This document shows, piece by piece, positions 1 through 10,192 of a stretch of 64,000 nucleotides of DNA. A program made the translations under genes and the position numbers. The notes under the pieces were generated by a model. It saw only the letters and a program-made list of their open reading frames with translations, was not told the DNA's origin and ran no database searches. Origin of the DNA: a virus. The stretch is taken from IMG/VR virus record IMGVR_UViG_3300007734_000753, positions 1-64,000 of that record; one strand, given 5' to 3'. Every line of letters begins with the position of its first letter. Within the stretch, counting starts at the first letter, position 1.

Positions 1-1
1 T

Positions 2-985
2 CCCACTAGAGATATAAACATACCTGATTCACAAATTGGCAGAAACGTTTGGGTAAAAAGACCAGTAAATATAGCCAACATACAATATACAACAGCTTCT
101 AATTTTATTGGCAACTATACAAAAAGCTATCAGTTTTACCAAACTAGTAATAGAAAAACAAACAACCCAGCGTTTGTACAAAGAGGCGGCTATAGTGTCC
201 AATACGTTGAATCAGTATATACTTCTGGAACTTACGACTATGCATTACCAAACCGTTCACTTCCTAACGGAACTTACGATCAATCTGTAATTGTTGAAAG
301 ATTCAGCGCCCCCGGTGGACCAGAAGTTATGTCAGAAGGCTTTTTAGATGCCGAGTCTGGACAATTTTCTGTTTACAATGCTTTGCCATATAGAAATTTA
401 TCTGTTCGTGTTCCCCTGACTAGCCTATTGAGTATTCCGATGGAAATACTTGGCGGTTATCAATCGGGTTCAACAGTTACTGCTTCTTATCACAAAACCA
501 ATCAAAACCCAAGAAGAGTCATGATTTATAGCAATGTTGTAACTCCAACATATGCTACATCTTCAGAAAAAGATAATGCCTTTATAAATCACTCGATACC
601 TAGAAGCGATTCGCAATATACTTGGATAACTGCCTCAATTGAGAAAACGAATCAAGAAATTTTATTCTTTCTAAATGTTTTGTCAATGTCAGTTACTAAC
701 GAACGAACATCATCTTATGATGGCGTAAATTCTTTTTATGGTTGGTCAACTTGGAGACAGATAAGAAACTATGAGAGAAGAAGTGCAACATATTTGAGAA
801 GAAATAATTTATTTGCTTCAAGTATTGGTAATCCTGCAACAGATACAGATGAAAATAATACAAGTCAAAATTCAAGAAATTATGTATTTACTATAAGTGA
901 TGCAAGGACTATAGTTCCTCTGACTATAAAATATAAACCAATAATTGCTACAATTGAATCTGAAGAAGGGGTGGCGAGAATATAA
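2..985 (+). CDS. Large virion protein, 3' end only (fibre/baseplate type)
   Basis: The reading frame is open from base 2, so the gene starts outside the window; about 327 codons are visible. The first in-frame ATG (329) is not the likely start, because the coding sequence just before it (FSAPGGPEV) runs continuously into the part after it (FSVYNALPYRNLSVR). I know this Gly/Pro-rich stretch followed by an 'SVYNALPYRNL' block from large structural proteins of T4-like environmental phages; the exact role is unknown. The protein is rich in Ser, Thr, Asn and Tyr and has no signal peptide or enzyme motif. Its TAA stop overlaps the ATG of the next gene (TAATG), so the two are probably translationally coupled. 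Inference: outer baseplate or fibre-attachment component. Confidence 0.7.
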   Translation, partial: PTRDINIPDSQIGRNVWVKRPVNIANIQYTTASNFIGNYTKSYQFYQTSNRKTNNPAFVQRGGYSVQYVESVYTSGTYDYALPNRSLPNGTYDQSVIVERFSAPGGPEVMSEGFLDAESGQFSVYNALPYRNLSVRVPLTSLLSIPMEILGGYQSGSTVTASYHKTNQNPRRVMIYSNVVTPTYATSSEKDNAFINHSIPRSDSQYTWITASIEKTNQEILFFLNVLSMSVTNERTSSYDGVNSFYGWSTWRQIRNYERRSATYLRRNNLFASSIGNPATDTDENNTSQNSRNYVFTISDARTIVPLTIKYKPIIATIESEEGVARI

Positions 986-3720
986 TGGCTTTTGTACAAA
1001 AACAAAATACGGCTAAAAAAATATATAGATTGGTATTTTCGCACGATAACAACTATTGTTCCATGCCAACCTATCTTTACAATACTTCTAGCAATAAATT
1101 AGAAGCTTTTTCAGTCGATACAAATTTTCGCCTAAAAGATAAATCAGATTCGTTATTGTCTTATGTCGCAGAACTTGAACGACAAAAAAATGCAGGTTTG
1201 CAAAATAAAATTGATGTATTGAACATTTCTTTGCGCCAAACAATTTTTCCAAGAGAGGAAAATACATTTTTGAGCGGAACCATAAAAAGAGAAAATTATT
1301 CTTTTCCTTGGAAAGATTCTGCATCTGATAGGTATCTGAAGGTATCATCTTCACAACTTGATTCAACTACAATCAGTTATTTCAGCGCCTCTCCAAGTAC
1401 AAGACTTTTTTCTTATTGGCCAATGGATTGTAACATTGGCACGGCTCCCGCTGAAGCAAAATATGGCGAGCTTATGAATAAAGTCGAGGAAATTGTTTAT
1501 AACATTTTATACGCTAGATTCGGAAGAAATCTACTCGTCTCATCTTGTACGCCAGACAATGCCGTTCATATTCAAGCAGGAAAAGGTCCATTTCCAAATT
1601 CCTATGATGACTTCGTAAAAGATATAAAACTAATTTATAAGGACTATTCTGTTATTCCTGAATATACTTTTAGTGATAAGTTTAGAAACATTTTGGTATC
1701 TGGTTCTTCGATATATGATAACAGTTTCAATGTTTTGTCCTTACAAGGCTCTCCTTCTTATACAAATAATAATCTGTTCTTGGAAAGACATGTTCACAGC
1801 GATTATATAGAATCTTCCGGAGAAATACCAAGAGAATTTACAAACTATGATCTAAAGAAAATAAAAATTTCTGTAAATGGGGTAAAAAAGTTTTTACCCT
1901 ATGAAGGTTTATATCCACAGCAAAGAAGCTTACAATTATCAACTTTATTTTCACAATCAATAGCTCCAACCACAACTTTGAGTGGCGGTGGCACTTTTAG
2001 AACTGTTAGTAATTGGGTGTTTTCAAGAGGACTATATAACTCAATTCGTGCTGGAGTTGCTTGCGATATACCGCTTTGGAGATCTGGTGTGTTGAGCGAT
2101 ACTAGTACTTCATATGAACGTTTTCCATTTTTATCACTTATAAATCCAAATTCACAAATACAAAATGGATATGAAATTTATGACAACGAACCTTATAATG
2201 ATTCTTTTCCAAACAACATAATAGGCACAACCGCCAGCTTTGGTCAGTCAGATGGTATATATGATTTAGCAATAAACAACTTTGTAGCTGAAACTTGCAA
2301 CTTTTTTCTTGATGGCTCAAAGCTAACCACAATAAAATCAAAACCACGAAATGAGTGGAAGTTTGATTTTGGAAAGTATTCTTGTTTTGCAATGAACGTT
2401 GTTTTGAGAAAAAATTCTAACTTTACCAACCATGATGCTGTTGGATACTATGGTTATCCTTATAACTATTTTGCACCACCATATTATGGTCTTTATTCAA
2501 CCACCGCAACGACTCTATGGTCAACTGGCACAGTGGATTGTTCAATTGCACCAAGCGCTTCATGGTATGGAAATCGCGCAGTAGCAACAATTCTATTTGA
2601 TGCGTATAAGTGGTCACAAACAGTCCCTTCACAAGATAACATTCCAATTCCAACAATACAAGACATTATATCTTATAGCACCATATCTTTTGTGAATCAA
2701 AACATAAAAGATCAAGCAAGCAGCATACACTCCGCTGGTGCCTTCATGCCACTTACTGCTTCTGTAAATCTATTTGATTATTCAGAAAAGAAAGATCAAT
2801 GGAACATCCATACCATCTGGGAGTGTCCAGTACATAATTTTGTTGGTGTTTCAACATTGACCACTGCCAGCACAGATGGTGGAACGGGCGAGCGCCCCGG
2901 CAATGTACACAGGGGAACATGGCATCAATATAGCACGAACACTATTTCTGGACTAAGCTTGTCTTTGGAATACTCCAGTTCTATATCTGGCAGAGCAGAC
3001 AAGGTTGGCTCTTTGATAGAATCTTGCGGCTTTGATCTTGCTCCACAGAGAGTTGGAAACTTGGCAGACAAAAAGAGCGTCAAAGAATATGTCGTAGTTA
3101 TTCCATATATTGTTGATGATTGTGAAATTGAAAAATACTTCAAGATTCCATTGGATAAATTTGAGCAAGAATATAAAAGAGCGGATTTGACAGAAAATGA
3201 CAATTCCATTAGAGATATGATTAGAAAATCTAGGAAATGCGTATTGCCTCCTAGATTGAACTTTACTTATCACAGAGACAAGGTAAACCAAGAAATTTTG
3301 GACGAAGGAGGCTATTCAGATACATTGCCTCCGTTTGCAATGTATATATATGAATTTTCGTCTACTTTATCACGGCAAGATTTATCCAACATTTGGCAAG
3401 GAGTTTCGCCATCTTTATCAGACATCTCTGAATTTCAGAATGTAAACATAGAACATATAATAAGTGAGACTGAAGTGTTGAATCCTTCCAATTTGGAACC
3501 ATTTGGTGGTAATTTACCAGAAAATGTTAGATTCAAGGTATTCAAGGCAAAAGCACGTTCGTTGAGTTCTTATGAACAATTAGTCAAAAAAACAATCGGA
3601 GAACGATACGAGTCGGAAACTTATTCTTTCAATTGGCCATATGATTATTTTTCTTTGGTTGAAATGGCTAAAGTTGATGTGGAATTGTCTTATGAAGAAC
3701 AGACGGAAACACCACAATAA
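985..3720 (+). CDS. Large virion structural protein, 911 aa
   Basis: The start ATG overlaps the upstream stop. The protein is long, rich in Tyr, Ser and Asn, and has no signal peptide, membrane segment or catalytic motif that I recognise. The composition and the neighbourhood, in a run of eight large genes followed further on by the head and tail module, fit a virion protein of the baseplate rim or tail-fibre base. The C-terminal 200 residues are more charged, with several Glu-rich helices, and could be an anchoring domain. I cannot tie it to a numbered T4 gene. Confidence 0.6.
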   Translation: MAFVQKQNTAKKIYRLVFSHDNNYCSMPTYLYNTSSNKLEAFSVDTNFRLKDKSDSLLSYVAELERQKNAGLQNKIDVLNISLRQTIFPREENTFLSGTIKRENYSFPWKDSASDRYLKVSSSQLDSTTISYFSASPSTRLFSYWPMDCNIGTAPAEAKYGELMNKVEEIVYNILYARFGRNLLVSSCTPDNAVHIQAGKGPFPNSYDDFVKDIKLIYKDYSVIPEYTFSDKFRNILVSGSSIYDNSFNVLSLQGSPSYTNNNLFLERHVHSDYIESSGEIPREFTNYDLKKIKISVNGVKKFLPYEGLYPQQRSLQLSTLFSQSIAPTTTLSGGGTFRTVSNWVFSRGLYNSIRAGVACDIPLWRSGVLSDTSTSYERFPFLSLINPNSQIQNGYEIYDNEPYNDSFPNNIIGTTASFGQSDGIYDLAINNFVAETCNFFLDGSKLTTIKSKPRNEWKFDFGKYSCFAMNVVLRKNSNFTNHDAVGYYGYPYNYFAPPYYGLYSTTATTLWSTGTVDCSIAPSASWYGNRAVATILFDAYKWSQTVPSQDNIPIPTIQDIISYSTISFVNQNIKDQASSIHSAGAFMPLTASVNLFDYSEKKDQWNIHTIWECPVHNFVGVSTLTTASTDGGTGERPGNVHRGTWHQYSTNTISGLSLSLEYSSSISGRADKVGSLIESCGFDLAPQRVGNLADKKSVKEYVVVIPYIVDDCEIEKYFKIPLDKFEQEYKRADLTENDNSIRDMIRKSRKCVLPPRLNFTYHRDKVNQEILDEGGYSDTLPPFAMYIYEFSSTLSRQDLSNIWQGVSPSLSDISEFQNVNIEHIISETEVLNPSNLEPFGGNLPENVRFKVFKAKARSLSSYEQLVKKTIGERYESETYSFNWPYDYFSLVEMAKVDVELSYEEQTETPQ

Positions 3721-3744
3721 ACTAAATACTAATAGGACTTACTG

Positions 3745-4557
3745 ATGGAATTCTTCAACCAAAAAGAAGAAGTGCTTGATCTGGTGCTAACCACACGCGG
3801 CAAAGAACTTTTTACTCAAGGTAAATTCAAGCCACATGGTTATAAATTTTTTGATAACGAGACGGTTTATGAAGCCGAAAATGGCGAGCAACAAAACTCT
3901 ATAGTCTCAAGAATAAAAACAACTCCTTATCTAAAACAGGAAGTACCAAACGATTTTATTCCTAGTAAAGTAAATGTTTCAATTGTTGCACCTTATGGTT
4001 ATATCAACAATGCGGATTTATCAAATGAATTAGGGCAAAGCGATCAATTTACTGAGTATGCGCCATCATGGAATATACAATTCTTAGAATCTTCAGCGTC
4101 ATATAAAAGCGCTTTTCTGTCAGCAAGTATATCTGGCAAAACAAAATTAGACGAAAGAATTCCTCAGTTCAACATAAATGTAAATTATAAAGTTGCTTTG
4201 GTATATGCATATTATGACGAACAAAAGCAACAATACTTTTATAGTGAACAATATAAAGATAAATTCAACTATGTACAGTTAGTTTTACAAAAAGAATCTA
4301 ACGATGTTTTTGTGAAAGCACTAGAAAATAACTCTTTCTTACCAACTGAAAAACAAGAGCTTACTTTACAAATGTATCAATACAAAAATGTAAATGGTTA
4401 TCAGCAAGAACTAAAGCCAGTGAATTTAGATCCCTTACAAGAAGATTCTTATTCTAAATACTTCACAATTCTTTTTGATGATGTAGCTGAAGAATCTAGT
4501 AAGTTCAACACAAAGAATATATACGGAGAACCAGAAACAGAAAATGTTTGTGAATAA
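3745..4557 (+). CDS. Baseplate-associated structural protein with LT..GR-like N-terminus
   Basis: The 270-residue protein begins with EEVLDLVLTTRGKELFTQGKF, followed by a phrase like 'YKFFDNETVY'. This is the same layout as the start of the protein at 9223 (LDAVLTDVGRKRLAQGNGSF ... FALGDDEINY). That N-terminal block recurs in baseplate or tail proteins of T4-like environmental phages; its biochemical role is unknown. No membrane or catalytic signatures are seen. It overlaps the next gene by 14 bases, typical of coupled translation in a structural operon. Confidence 0.6.
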   Translation: MEFFNQKEEVLDLVLTTRGKELFTQGKFKPHGYKFFDNETVYEAENGEQQNSIVSRIKTTPYLKQEVPNDFIPSKVNVSIVAPYGYINNADLSNELGQSDQFTEYAPSWNIQFLESSASYKSAFLSASISGKTKLDERIPQFNINVNYKVALVYAYYDEQKQQYFYSEQYKDKFNYVQLVLQKESNDVFVKALENNSFLPTEKQELTLQMYQYKNVNGYQQELKPVNLDPLQEDSYSKYFTILFDDVAEESSKFNTKNIYGEPETENVCE

Positions 4558-6766
4558 TCTAAAAATAGAAAATGACACTGGTTTTGCCTTATTTATTGGT
4601 AACGTATCAATAAATAAATATAGTATTCATTTGGATAGAATTTCTATTGAAGGTGTCATAAATGCAGATGAAAATCTTCTAGAAGAAAAGCCAACAATTG
4701 CCAGAATTTTATTTGCTAATAATGAGCGCGACTATGCCGACTCTCTAGCAAATGACAATATATTTGCACCATCTCAATTTTATTATAAAGATCAAGAACT
4801 AGTCGTTGATGGAAAGAACTTTTCACAAAGAACTATTAGTGGCAACAATTTTTTCTTTGAGATTCCTTATACATCAAATTTGGAAAATACAAAAATAATT
4901 ATTTCTTTTATTTCATCATTTCAAGATAGAAATGAAATAAATTATTATCAAAGTTCCGTTTCCGCTCTTCTATCCAGCGATTTGATAATCAACAAGGAGG
5001 TTTCCGATAAAACATACCTCCCAATCATGTTTGATGATAAATTTTTATTAGAACAAACCCCAGTACAGAGCACCGAGGAAAAACCTTATCTATCTGATGT
5101 GTTTTACAATTTAGACGCAAACAATAACTTCTCTGCAAATGTTTTTTATAATGTTGAAAGCTTTTTCAAGTCAAGAGTCATATTTCATAATTTGATAAAT
5201 TTCCCTGACTTTGACAATTATTTTATTGCAAATTATATTGTTTTAGTTGAGCCAAGCTTACTAAAAGATGAAAACATCTTACCACTATCTTATGAAGTTT
5301 CAGCAAACGCTTTCCTAGAAAGTGGAAAGGCAAACAAAGCTATCATTGTTTCTTCTCCAAGCATAGATACTATAAAATACGATGAAAGTTCTCTGAATAT
5401 AAAATTCACCTATAATGAGAGTAGCACTCAATATATTATAAACAATGTTATACCCTTATTTGACAATCTTACATCGGCAACAAAAGAGGGAACAAACCTT
5501 TCTAGTTTTATAAGAGCTTTAGCGCTTTATAAAATAGCTAGAGAAACAAATTCCAACAGAGAGTCAATAAATACTCTTTTGTCATTTTTAGACGCAAATA
5601 ATGCGATTGCATTAGATAAACAAAATGTACAAGAGCTATTGCATATTTTAGATGTTGCAAAACAAAAATACGTGACAGCCATTTCCGGTTTAGAAACAGG
5701 AAATTTAGCGAACACTCAATATACAATAACAAGCGAGCAGAAATTAGATCTAAAATATAATAACGCCAGAGTTAGCTTTACAGATCTTATATCAAACAAT
5801 TCTAATTTTCCAATATATTCTAGTTCAAGTTTTGCTGGTTCTTTTACAAACGAAGTATCTAGATTTTTTGGAACAAGCACTCCAACTGTTGATGAAACAA
5901 CTATAGATTTCAATTCTTTGAGAGTTTCATTTGCGGCAAATACAATAAATCTGACTGGTCAAGAAACTTATAAAAATGCCTTTGATTTCAATCTCTATGT
6001 TTCATCCTCTATCTCTGAAGATGTGCTAACAAGAAACTCTTATGATTTCACAAAAGTGTTGTCATACTTTTCTTTGGGAAGACAACAAAAAGTTGTAAAT
6101 GCGTATGATTTTAGAAATTTGCTAGTAAGCAGTTTGGCATACAACAACTTGACTGTTGAAAGAAGAACACAGAGCGCAATAGCAAAAAACTTACCAAGTT
6201 TCACAGTTTCACAAAGAGACGACGTGAATTCATATAATTCATTTCCAACAAACATGAGAAATGATGTATGTCTGGATACAACCGAAAGACAAATCCCAGA
6301 AAGCATCATCGCAAGAGAATCGGCAGAAGATATACCAGAAAATTTGCTAAATAACATTTCAACAAACTATTCAATAAAAAATAATAATTTTTACTCAAAT
6401 AGCTACAAAAATGTATCTGTAAGTTCTGAATTGCCAGTGCAAGTTTTGTATCCATATTCACAATTTGCAGAAAGAACAAATACATTATTCTCTGAGCAAG
6501 AACCAGTTGTTGCAAACAGTAAATTATTTTCTATTTTTTATACCAACTTTAGATTGTTATCATCTGTGGAGTATTTAGATGACTTGACTGACGGCATGTT
6601 TGCGACTTGGAAACCATTGACTTTTAGTACGATAAATAAGCTCGCAATCTCACAAAGAATTTTTTGCAGGTTTAGTTTTTATCGCAATTCAGAGGTTGAT
6701 ATATTAGAACAAGATTTCGATCAGTTTTCTATTTATAATAAGCATTTCTATATAGAGGCGCAATAG
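4544..6766 (+). CDS. Large structural protein, 740 aa, function unknown
   Basis: The start ATG lies 14 bases inside the upstream gene. The sequence is acidic and rich in Asn, Ser, Phe and Tyr, with no signal peptide, zinc motif or nucleotide-binding loop. It ends three bases before the next gene. Its position between two genes carrying the baseplate-type N-terminal motif makes a virion role likely, but this is inference from context only. A CTATTTAT octamer at 6729-6736, inside its 3' end and about 34 bases before the next start, may serve the downstream gene. Confidence 0.55.
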   Translation: MFVNNLKIENDTGFALFIGNVSINKYSIHLDRISIEGVINADENLLEEKPTIARILFANNERDYADSLANDNIFAPSQFYYKDQELVVDGKNFSQRTISGNNFFFEIPYTSNLENTKIIISFISSFQDRNEINYYQSSVSALLSSDLIINKEVSDKTYLPIMFDDKFLLEQTPVQSTEEKPYLSDVFYNLDANNNFSANVFYNVESFFKSRVIFHNLINFPDFDNYFIANYIVLVEPSLLKDENILPLSYEVSANAFLESGKANKAIIVSSPSIDTIKYDESSLNIKFTYNESSTQYIINNVIPLFDNLTSATKEGTNLSSFIRALALYKIARETNSNRESINTLLSFLDANNAIALDKQNVQELLHILDVAKQKYVTAISGLETGNLANTQYTITSEQKLDLKYNNARVSFTDLISNNSNFPIYSSSSFAGSFTNEVSRFFGTSTPTVDETTIDFNSLRVSFAANTINLTGQETYKNAFDFNLYVSSSISEDVLTRNSYDFTKVLSYFSLGRQQKVVNAYDFRNLLVSSLAYNNLTVERRTQSAIAKNLPSFTVSQRDDVNSYNSFPTNMRNDVCLDTTERQIPESIIARESAEDIPENLLNNISTNYSIKNNNFYSNSYKNVSVSSELPVQVLYPYSQFAERTNTLFSEQEPVVANSKLFSIFYTNFRLLSSVEYLDDLTDGMFATWKPLTFSTINKLAISQRIFCRFSFYRNSEVDILEQDFDQFSIYNKHFYIEAQ

Positions 6767-6769
6767 TTT

Positions 6770-9172
6770 ATGGCAAAACCATCTTCAACAAATCCAACAA
6801 CAGCCACCGAACTCGGCAAACAAATAGATAAAGCGTCTCAACAAACTGTCATTGAGGCAAAAATTGAACAACTAAAAGAAAAAGCCCCGGCGTACAATAA
6901 AATTACAGTCTTTTTTGATTCTCATATTTATACTAAACCAACAGCGCAAAGCGCCTATGATGTTCCTTCGATTTATAAAGTAACAGATAACAAAAATGCT
7001 TTACTAAAACTTTCTGATTTACAAAAAGTAAGTGTAGATGAAAAAAATATATTCTTGAATTATAACAAATTTATCCTTTCTATTGGTTCTGAATTTGATA
7101 TAAAACTTGGTGTTTCTAATAGAAAATTTGATAAATTCAAGAACATTGTTGAAAAAATGTTTGAGTTCTACTATGAAAATAATCTAGAGACAACTTTTTC
7201 CATAGAGACAACACAGCAAAATTTTACTTTCGGGAATCTAATTGCTTCAGGCAATTTATCAAAAAGCCAGCTTCTTGATTGTTCTGTAGCCGCTCTTTCT
7301 TTAGAATCTGGAACTCTTTCCATAAGATTTCCAATTGGTTTTGTTATAAACAAATATAATGGAAAAAAAGATAGTCAAAGCACAATTGATGCTCCACTAC
7401 AGAAATTTTTCATATCACTAAATGACATAAATTACGCGAATTCCGTTCCAGTTACTAATGGTATTTTTTATGATGGTCAAATCGCAGTTGATGGAACATA
7501 TTCTTATTTTGTGCAAACAGTGGATTTGATTATAAATTATGTAAAAGACGTGCCTCAAAGCGTAACCTTTATAACAGAATACAAAGAGCAAAATTTTTCT
7601 TCTTATGATGCTTCCGTCCCTCCAATGCCTCCAAGCGTTGATATAAGGAATTATGCCAATGCAAATAACAAACTTCTTATACTTCTAAATGTCAACGAAG
7701 GATCAGACGCCTTCAAGGCAAAAGACATAAATCTTTTTACACAAAAACAAAAAGATCTTTTTGCCAAAATATATAAAGATAAAGGAATAAATTATCCAAA
7801 CAATGACTATATTTTTTCATATAGTCAAAACCAAGAGAGATTTTTCCTTGTTTATAGAGTGGATTCTAGACCAACTTCATATGATCAAATAATTTTAGAA
7901 AAGAACATCATAAAAAAACTAGACATACAAAAGTTAGAAAATTCTTTTGATGATAAGATTAGTCCAAACAAAAAGTATTATTACTGCTTTTTAGTGCAAG
8001 ATTCTTCTGGAATACTATCTGACGCCAGCCTTGTATACGAAACCGAAATGGTTGATCAGGGTGGAACTGTTTATCTAAAACAAAGCGCATTTATACCAGA
8101 ACTAAAAACTAATTTTATTTCAGCTAAAGATTTTCAAGATAGAGTAAGAATCTTTCCAATAGACGCACAGATAAACATACCAGATAAATTACAACAATAT
8201 GTTGAACTAATTTATGATGGGGATGATAATAAATATAATTTAGCTTATCCCGGCGTATTAGATTTTATATCTAATAAACTTGGTTTCAAGTCCAAAACAG
8301 TAAAAACTCCAGTTATTACTCAGGAATTTATTCCACCTTTGTTGCAACAAACTCCAATTGTTATTACCCAAGAATTTATCCCGCCTTTATTGCAAGCACA
8401 AGGTGCTCAATTTACTGGGCAAAGCCAAGTAACGGAATCTGAAGAGATAGCAGCACAAGCTGGACTACAAATTCAACAAAATGCCGCTAATGAATTACCA
8501 CCAAAATTTGTAACTACTTTAGATTTATTATCTGTAAATCCGGTTTTGTTAGGCTTTTCGTTGGAACTAGAACCAAGCGAAGCTGGTCAAGAAATAAATA
8601 CCATAGCAGAAACTCTAAAAAATAAAGTTCTCAAGTTCGTAACTGCCGAACAAGCGCAAGCAAATTTTGAGAAATTTTTACAAGACAATTTTGCTTTCTT
8701 TTCTAAAACAACCCAAGGTAATAATACTGTTTGGTCTGATATAGCTTCTGATAGACTCAAAAATAAAACATTAGACTCAAATAAAGAAATGGAATTTTTA
8801 TCAGAACAGATAAAACAATTATTTTCTTATATAGTAAAAAACCCCAACGAACCATTGACTATACAAAAGCAAAACTCTTTAGAGATTCTTGTGACAAAGT
8901 TTTTCGAGATAGCATCTACGCTTTTATTTATTAATATTTTGACAGTAAAATTTACTTACAACAAGAAGCTGTCAGAAGTTATTTTGCCATTAGAAACAAT
9001 GTTCAGCAATAATAATAATGTCGTTTATAAAGTAAGAGTGGAGAGCCAAAATTCCAAAAAGAAATTTGATCTAAACATTACTTATAATTTGCAAATTTCC
9101 GAAAAAATTCAACTTTTACAAAATTCTGGAATAACAAAGCAATTTGAGGTTCTAAAATCAGAACCATACTAA
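6770..9172 (+). CDS. Large structural protein, 800 aa, with a duplicated VITQEFIPPLLQ motif
   Basis: I do not recognise a family. The first 60 residues form a Gln/Lys/Ala-rich helical start, followed by a long region typical of phage structural proteins. Around residues 515-526 and 531-542 the 12-residue motif VITQEFIPPLLQ occurs twice, 16 residues apart, next to a Gln-rich stretch; the codons of the two copies differ. The C-terminal 150 residues look helical. The gene sits directly between other large virion genes. Role in the baseplate rim or fibre attachment is inferred from position alone. Confidence 0.55.
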   Translation: MAKPSSTNPTTATELGKQIDKASQQTVIEAKIEQLKEKAPAYNKITVFFDSHIYTKPTAQSAYDVPSIYKVTDNKNALLKLSDLQKVSVDEKNIFLNYNKFILSIGSEFDIKLGVSNRKFDKFKNIVEKMFEFYYENNLETTFSIETTQQNFTFGNLIASGNLSKSQLLDCSVAALSLESGTLSIRFPIGFVINKYNGKKDSQSTIDAPLQKFFISLNDINYANSVPVTNGIFYDGQIAVDGTYSYFVQTVDLIINYVKDVPQSVTFITEYKEQNFSSYDASVPPMPPSVDIRNYANANNKLLILLNVNEGSDAFKAKDINLFTQKQKDLFAKIYKDKGINYPNNDYIFSYSQNQERFFLVYRVDSRPTSYDQIILEKNIIKKLDIQKLENSFDDKISPNKKYYYCFLVQDSSGILSDASLVYETEMVDQGGTVYLKQSAFIPELKTNFISAKDFQDRVRIFPIDAQINIPDKLQQYVELIYDGDDNKYNLAYPGVLDFISNKLGFKSKTVKTPVITQEFIPPLLQQTPIVITQEFIPPLLQAQGAQFTGQSQVTESEEIAAQAGLQIQQNAANELPPKFVTTLDLLSVNPVLLGFSLELEPSEAGQEINTIAETLKNKVLKFVTAEQAQANFEKFLQDNFAFFSKTTQGNNTVWSDIASDRLKNKTLDSNKEMEFLSEQIKQLFSYIVKNPNEPLTIQKQNSLEILVTKFFEIASTLLFINILTVKFTYNKKLSEVILPLETMFSNNNNVVYKVRVESQNSKKKFDLNITYNLQISEKIQLLQNSGITKQFEVLKSEPY
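8306..8401 (+). repeat. Two tandem 48-bp coding repeats (protein motif VITQEFIPPLLQ)
   Basis: Two adjacent 48-base units inside the 800-aa structural gene each encode a 16-residue unit ending in the motif VITQEFIPPLLQ plus short linkers. Several codons differ between the copies (CAG/CAA, ATT/ATC, CCA/CCG), so the duplication is old or selected at the protein level. Confidence 0.7.
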
Positions 9173-9192
9173 AAGCAAATAAATTTCAAGCT

Positions 9193-9201
9193 ACTATTTA
9201 C
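9193..9201 (+). promoter_or_regulatory. Candidate late promoter element ACTATTTAC
   Basis: ACTATTTAC lies about 21 bases upstream of the ATG at 9223, before an AGGAG ribosome site. It matches a motif repeated upstream of many structural genes in this window. Function is inferred from recurrence and position. Confidence 0.45.
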
Positions 9202-9222
9202 ATTTAGGATTAGGAGAACAAA

Positions 9223-10173
9223 ATGGCATTTTTAGATAACAATATAATCACATTGGATGCAGTTCTAACTGATGTTGGCAGAAAAAGACTTGCACAAGGC
9301 AACGGTTCTTTCAAGATTACTCAATTTGCTTTGGGCGATGATGAAATAAATTATGGTCTTTACAACCCCAACAATACAAGTGGTTCTGCTTACTATGACC
9401 TAAACATTTTGCAAACTCCAGTGTTTGAGGCAATTACAAATGCTAGTACGGCACTCAAATATAACTTAGTGACATTGAACAACAATACAACACTATATTT
9501 GCCAGTTCTAAAACTAAACACTCTTCTATCAGGTAAATCTCAATACAATGGCTCTTATGTCGTTATTGCTAATGACACCGCCTATACAACAATAGTTGGC
9601 TCAAGCAATACAAGCCCATTGACAAATCAAGTTGGATTTACTGATGGTCGCGGTATTACAACAACTAATCCATCTGGCGCTCCAACGATTGTTGTTCAAG
9701 TTGATCAAGGCATAGACAATGCTGGTGCTGGTGGTGCAAGTAGCGCTTTGCCAGTCGATCTTACTGAAACTCAATTTGCTGTTTATGTGAACAATCTATT
9801 CCTAGAGCCAGTTGACTTCTCTGGTGTTCCAGCGACTTCTATTGTAACCAACAATGTATTCAACTCTCTAGATAATACAGCGGTTTATAACTTCACAACT
9901 TCAACCGCGATTCCATATTTTACAGATGCTCCAGTTAGCAACCTTTCTCCAGTAGCAGGACCAAAAGGAACTTCTTTCCAATTTGGCGTGAAAGGTTCTT
10001 CAACTCTATTGAATAACTTGAGCTATTACTTCAACAAGTATGGTGTTTCACAAACTAACTTTGCAAGCGTTTCTGGCTTGAACGTAAAAGTTATTAGCAC
10101 TTCTGTAAAGATAAAAGGCATTTCGCTCGGCTACGAACTAAACATACCAATTCAATTGATAGCACAACTATAA
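9223..10173 (+). CDS. Baseplate/tail structural protein with FALGDDEINY motif
   Basis: This 316-residue protein starts with a stretch containing LDAVLTDVGRKRLAQG and then TQFALGDDEINYGLYNPNN. This conserved N-terminal signature is found in baseplate-associated proteins of environmental T4-like phages. The remainder is Ser/Thr/Asn-rich beta-type sequence. A strong ribosome site (AGGAG) stands at the right distance from the ATG, and a candidate late promoter (ACTATTTAC) is just upstream, so the gene probably heads its own late transcript. The same N-terminal plan is seen in the 270-aa protein at 3745. Confidence 0.65.
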   Translation: MAFLDNNIITLDAVLTDVGRKRLAQGNGSFKITQFALGDDEINYGLYNPNNTSGSAYYDLNILQTPVFEAITNASTALKYNLVTLNNNTTLYLPVLKLNTLLSGKSQYNGSYVVIANDTAYTTIVGSSNTSPLTNQVGFTDGRGITTTNPSGAPTIVVQVDQGIDNAGAGGASSALPVDLTETQFAVYVNNLFLEPVDFSGVPATSIVTNNVFNSLDNTAVYNFTTSTAIPYFTDAPVSNLSPVAGPKGTSFQFGVKGSSTLLNNLSYYFNKYGVSQTNFASVSGLNVKVISTSVKIKGISLGYELNIPIQLIAQL

Positions 10174-10192
10174 TAAGGATACGGAGTAAAAC

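Noticed and set aside
108-290. Short plus-strand frame near the window start
   Set aside because: It overlaps a longer frame that is open from base 2 and continues with clear structural-protein sequence into the gene ending at 985.
1088-3291. Several minus-strand frames inside the 911-aa structural gene
   Set aside because: They have no ribosome sites, no recognisable motifs, and lie opposite a long continuous plus-strand gene; they are composition shadows.
6729-6736. CTATTTAT inside the 3' end of the 740-aa gene as a late promoter
   Set aside because: It lacks the leading A-C pair context, lies within coding sequence about 34 bases from the next gene, and may be chance in AT-rich DNA; kept only as a note.
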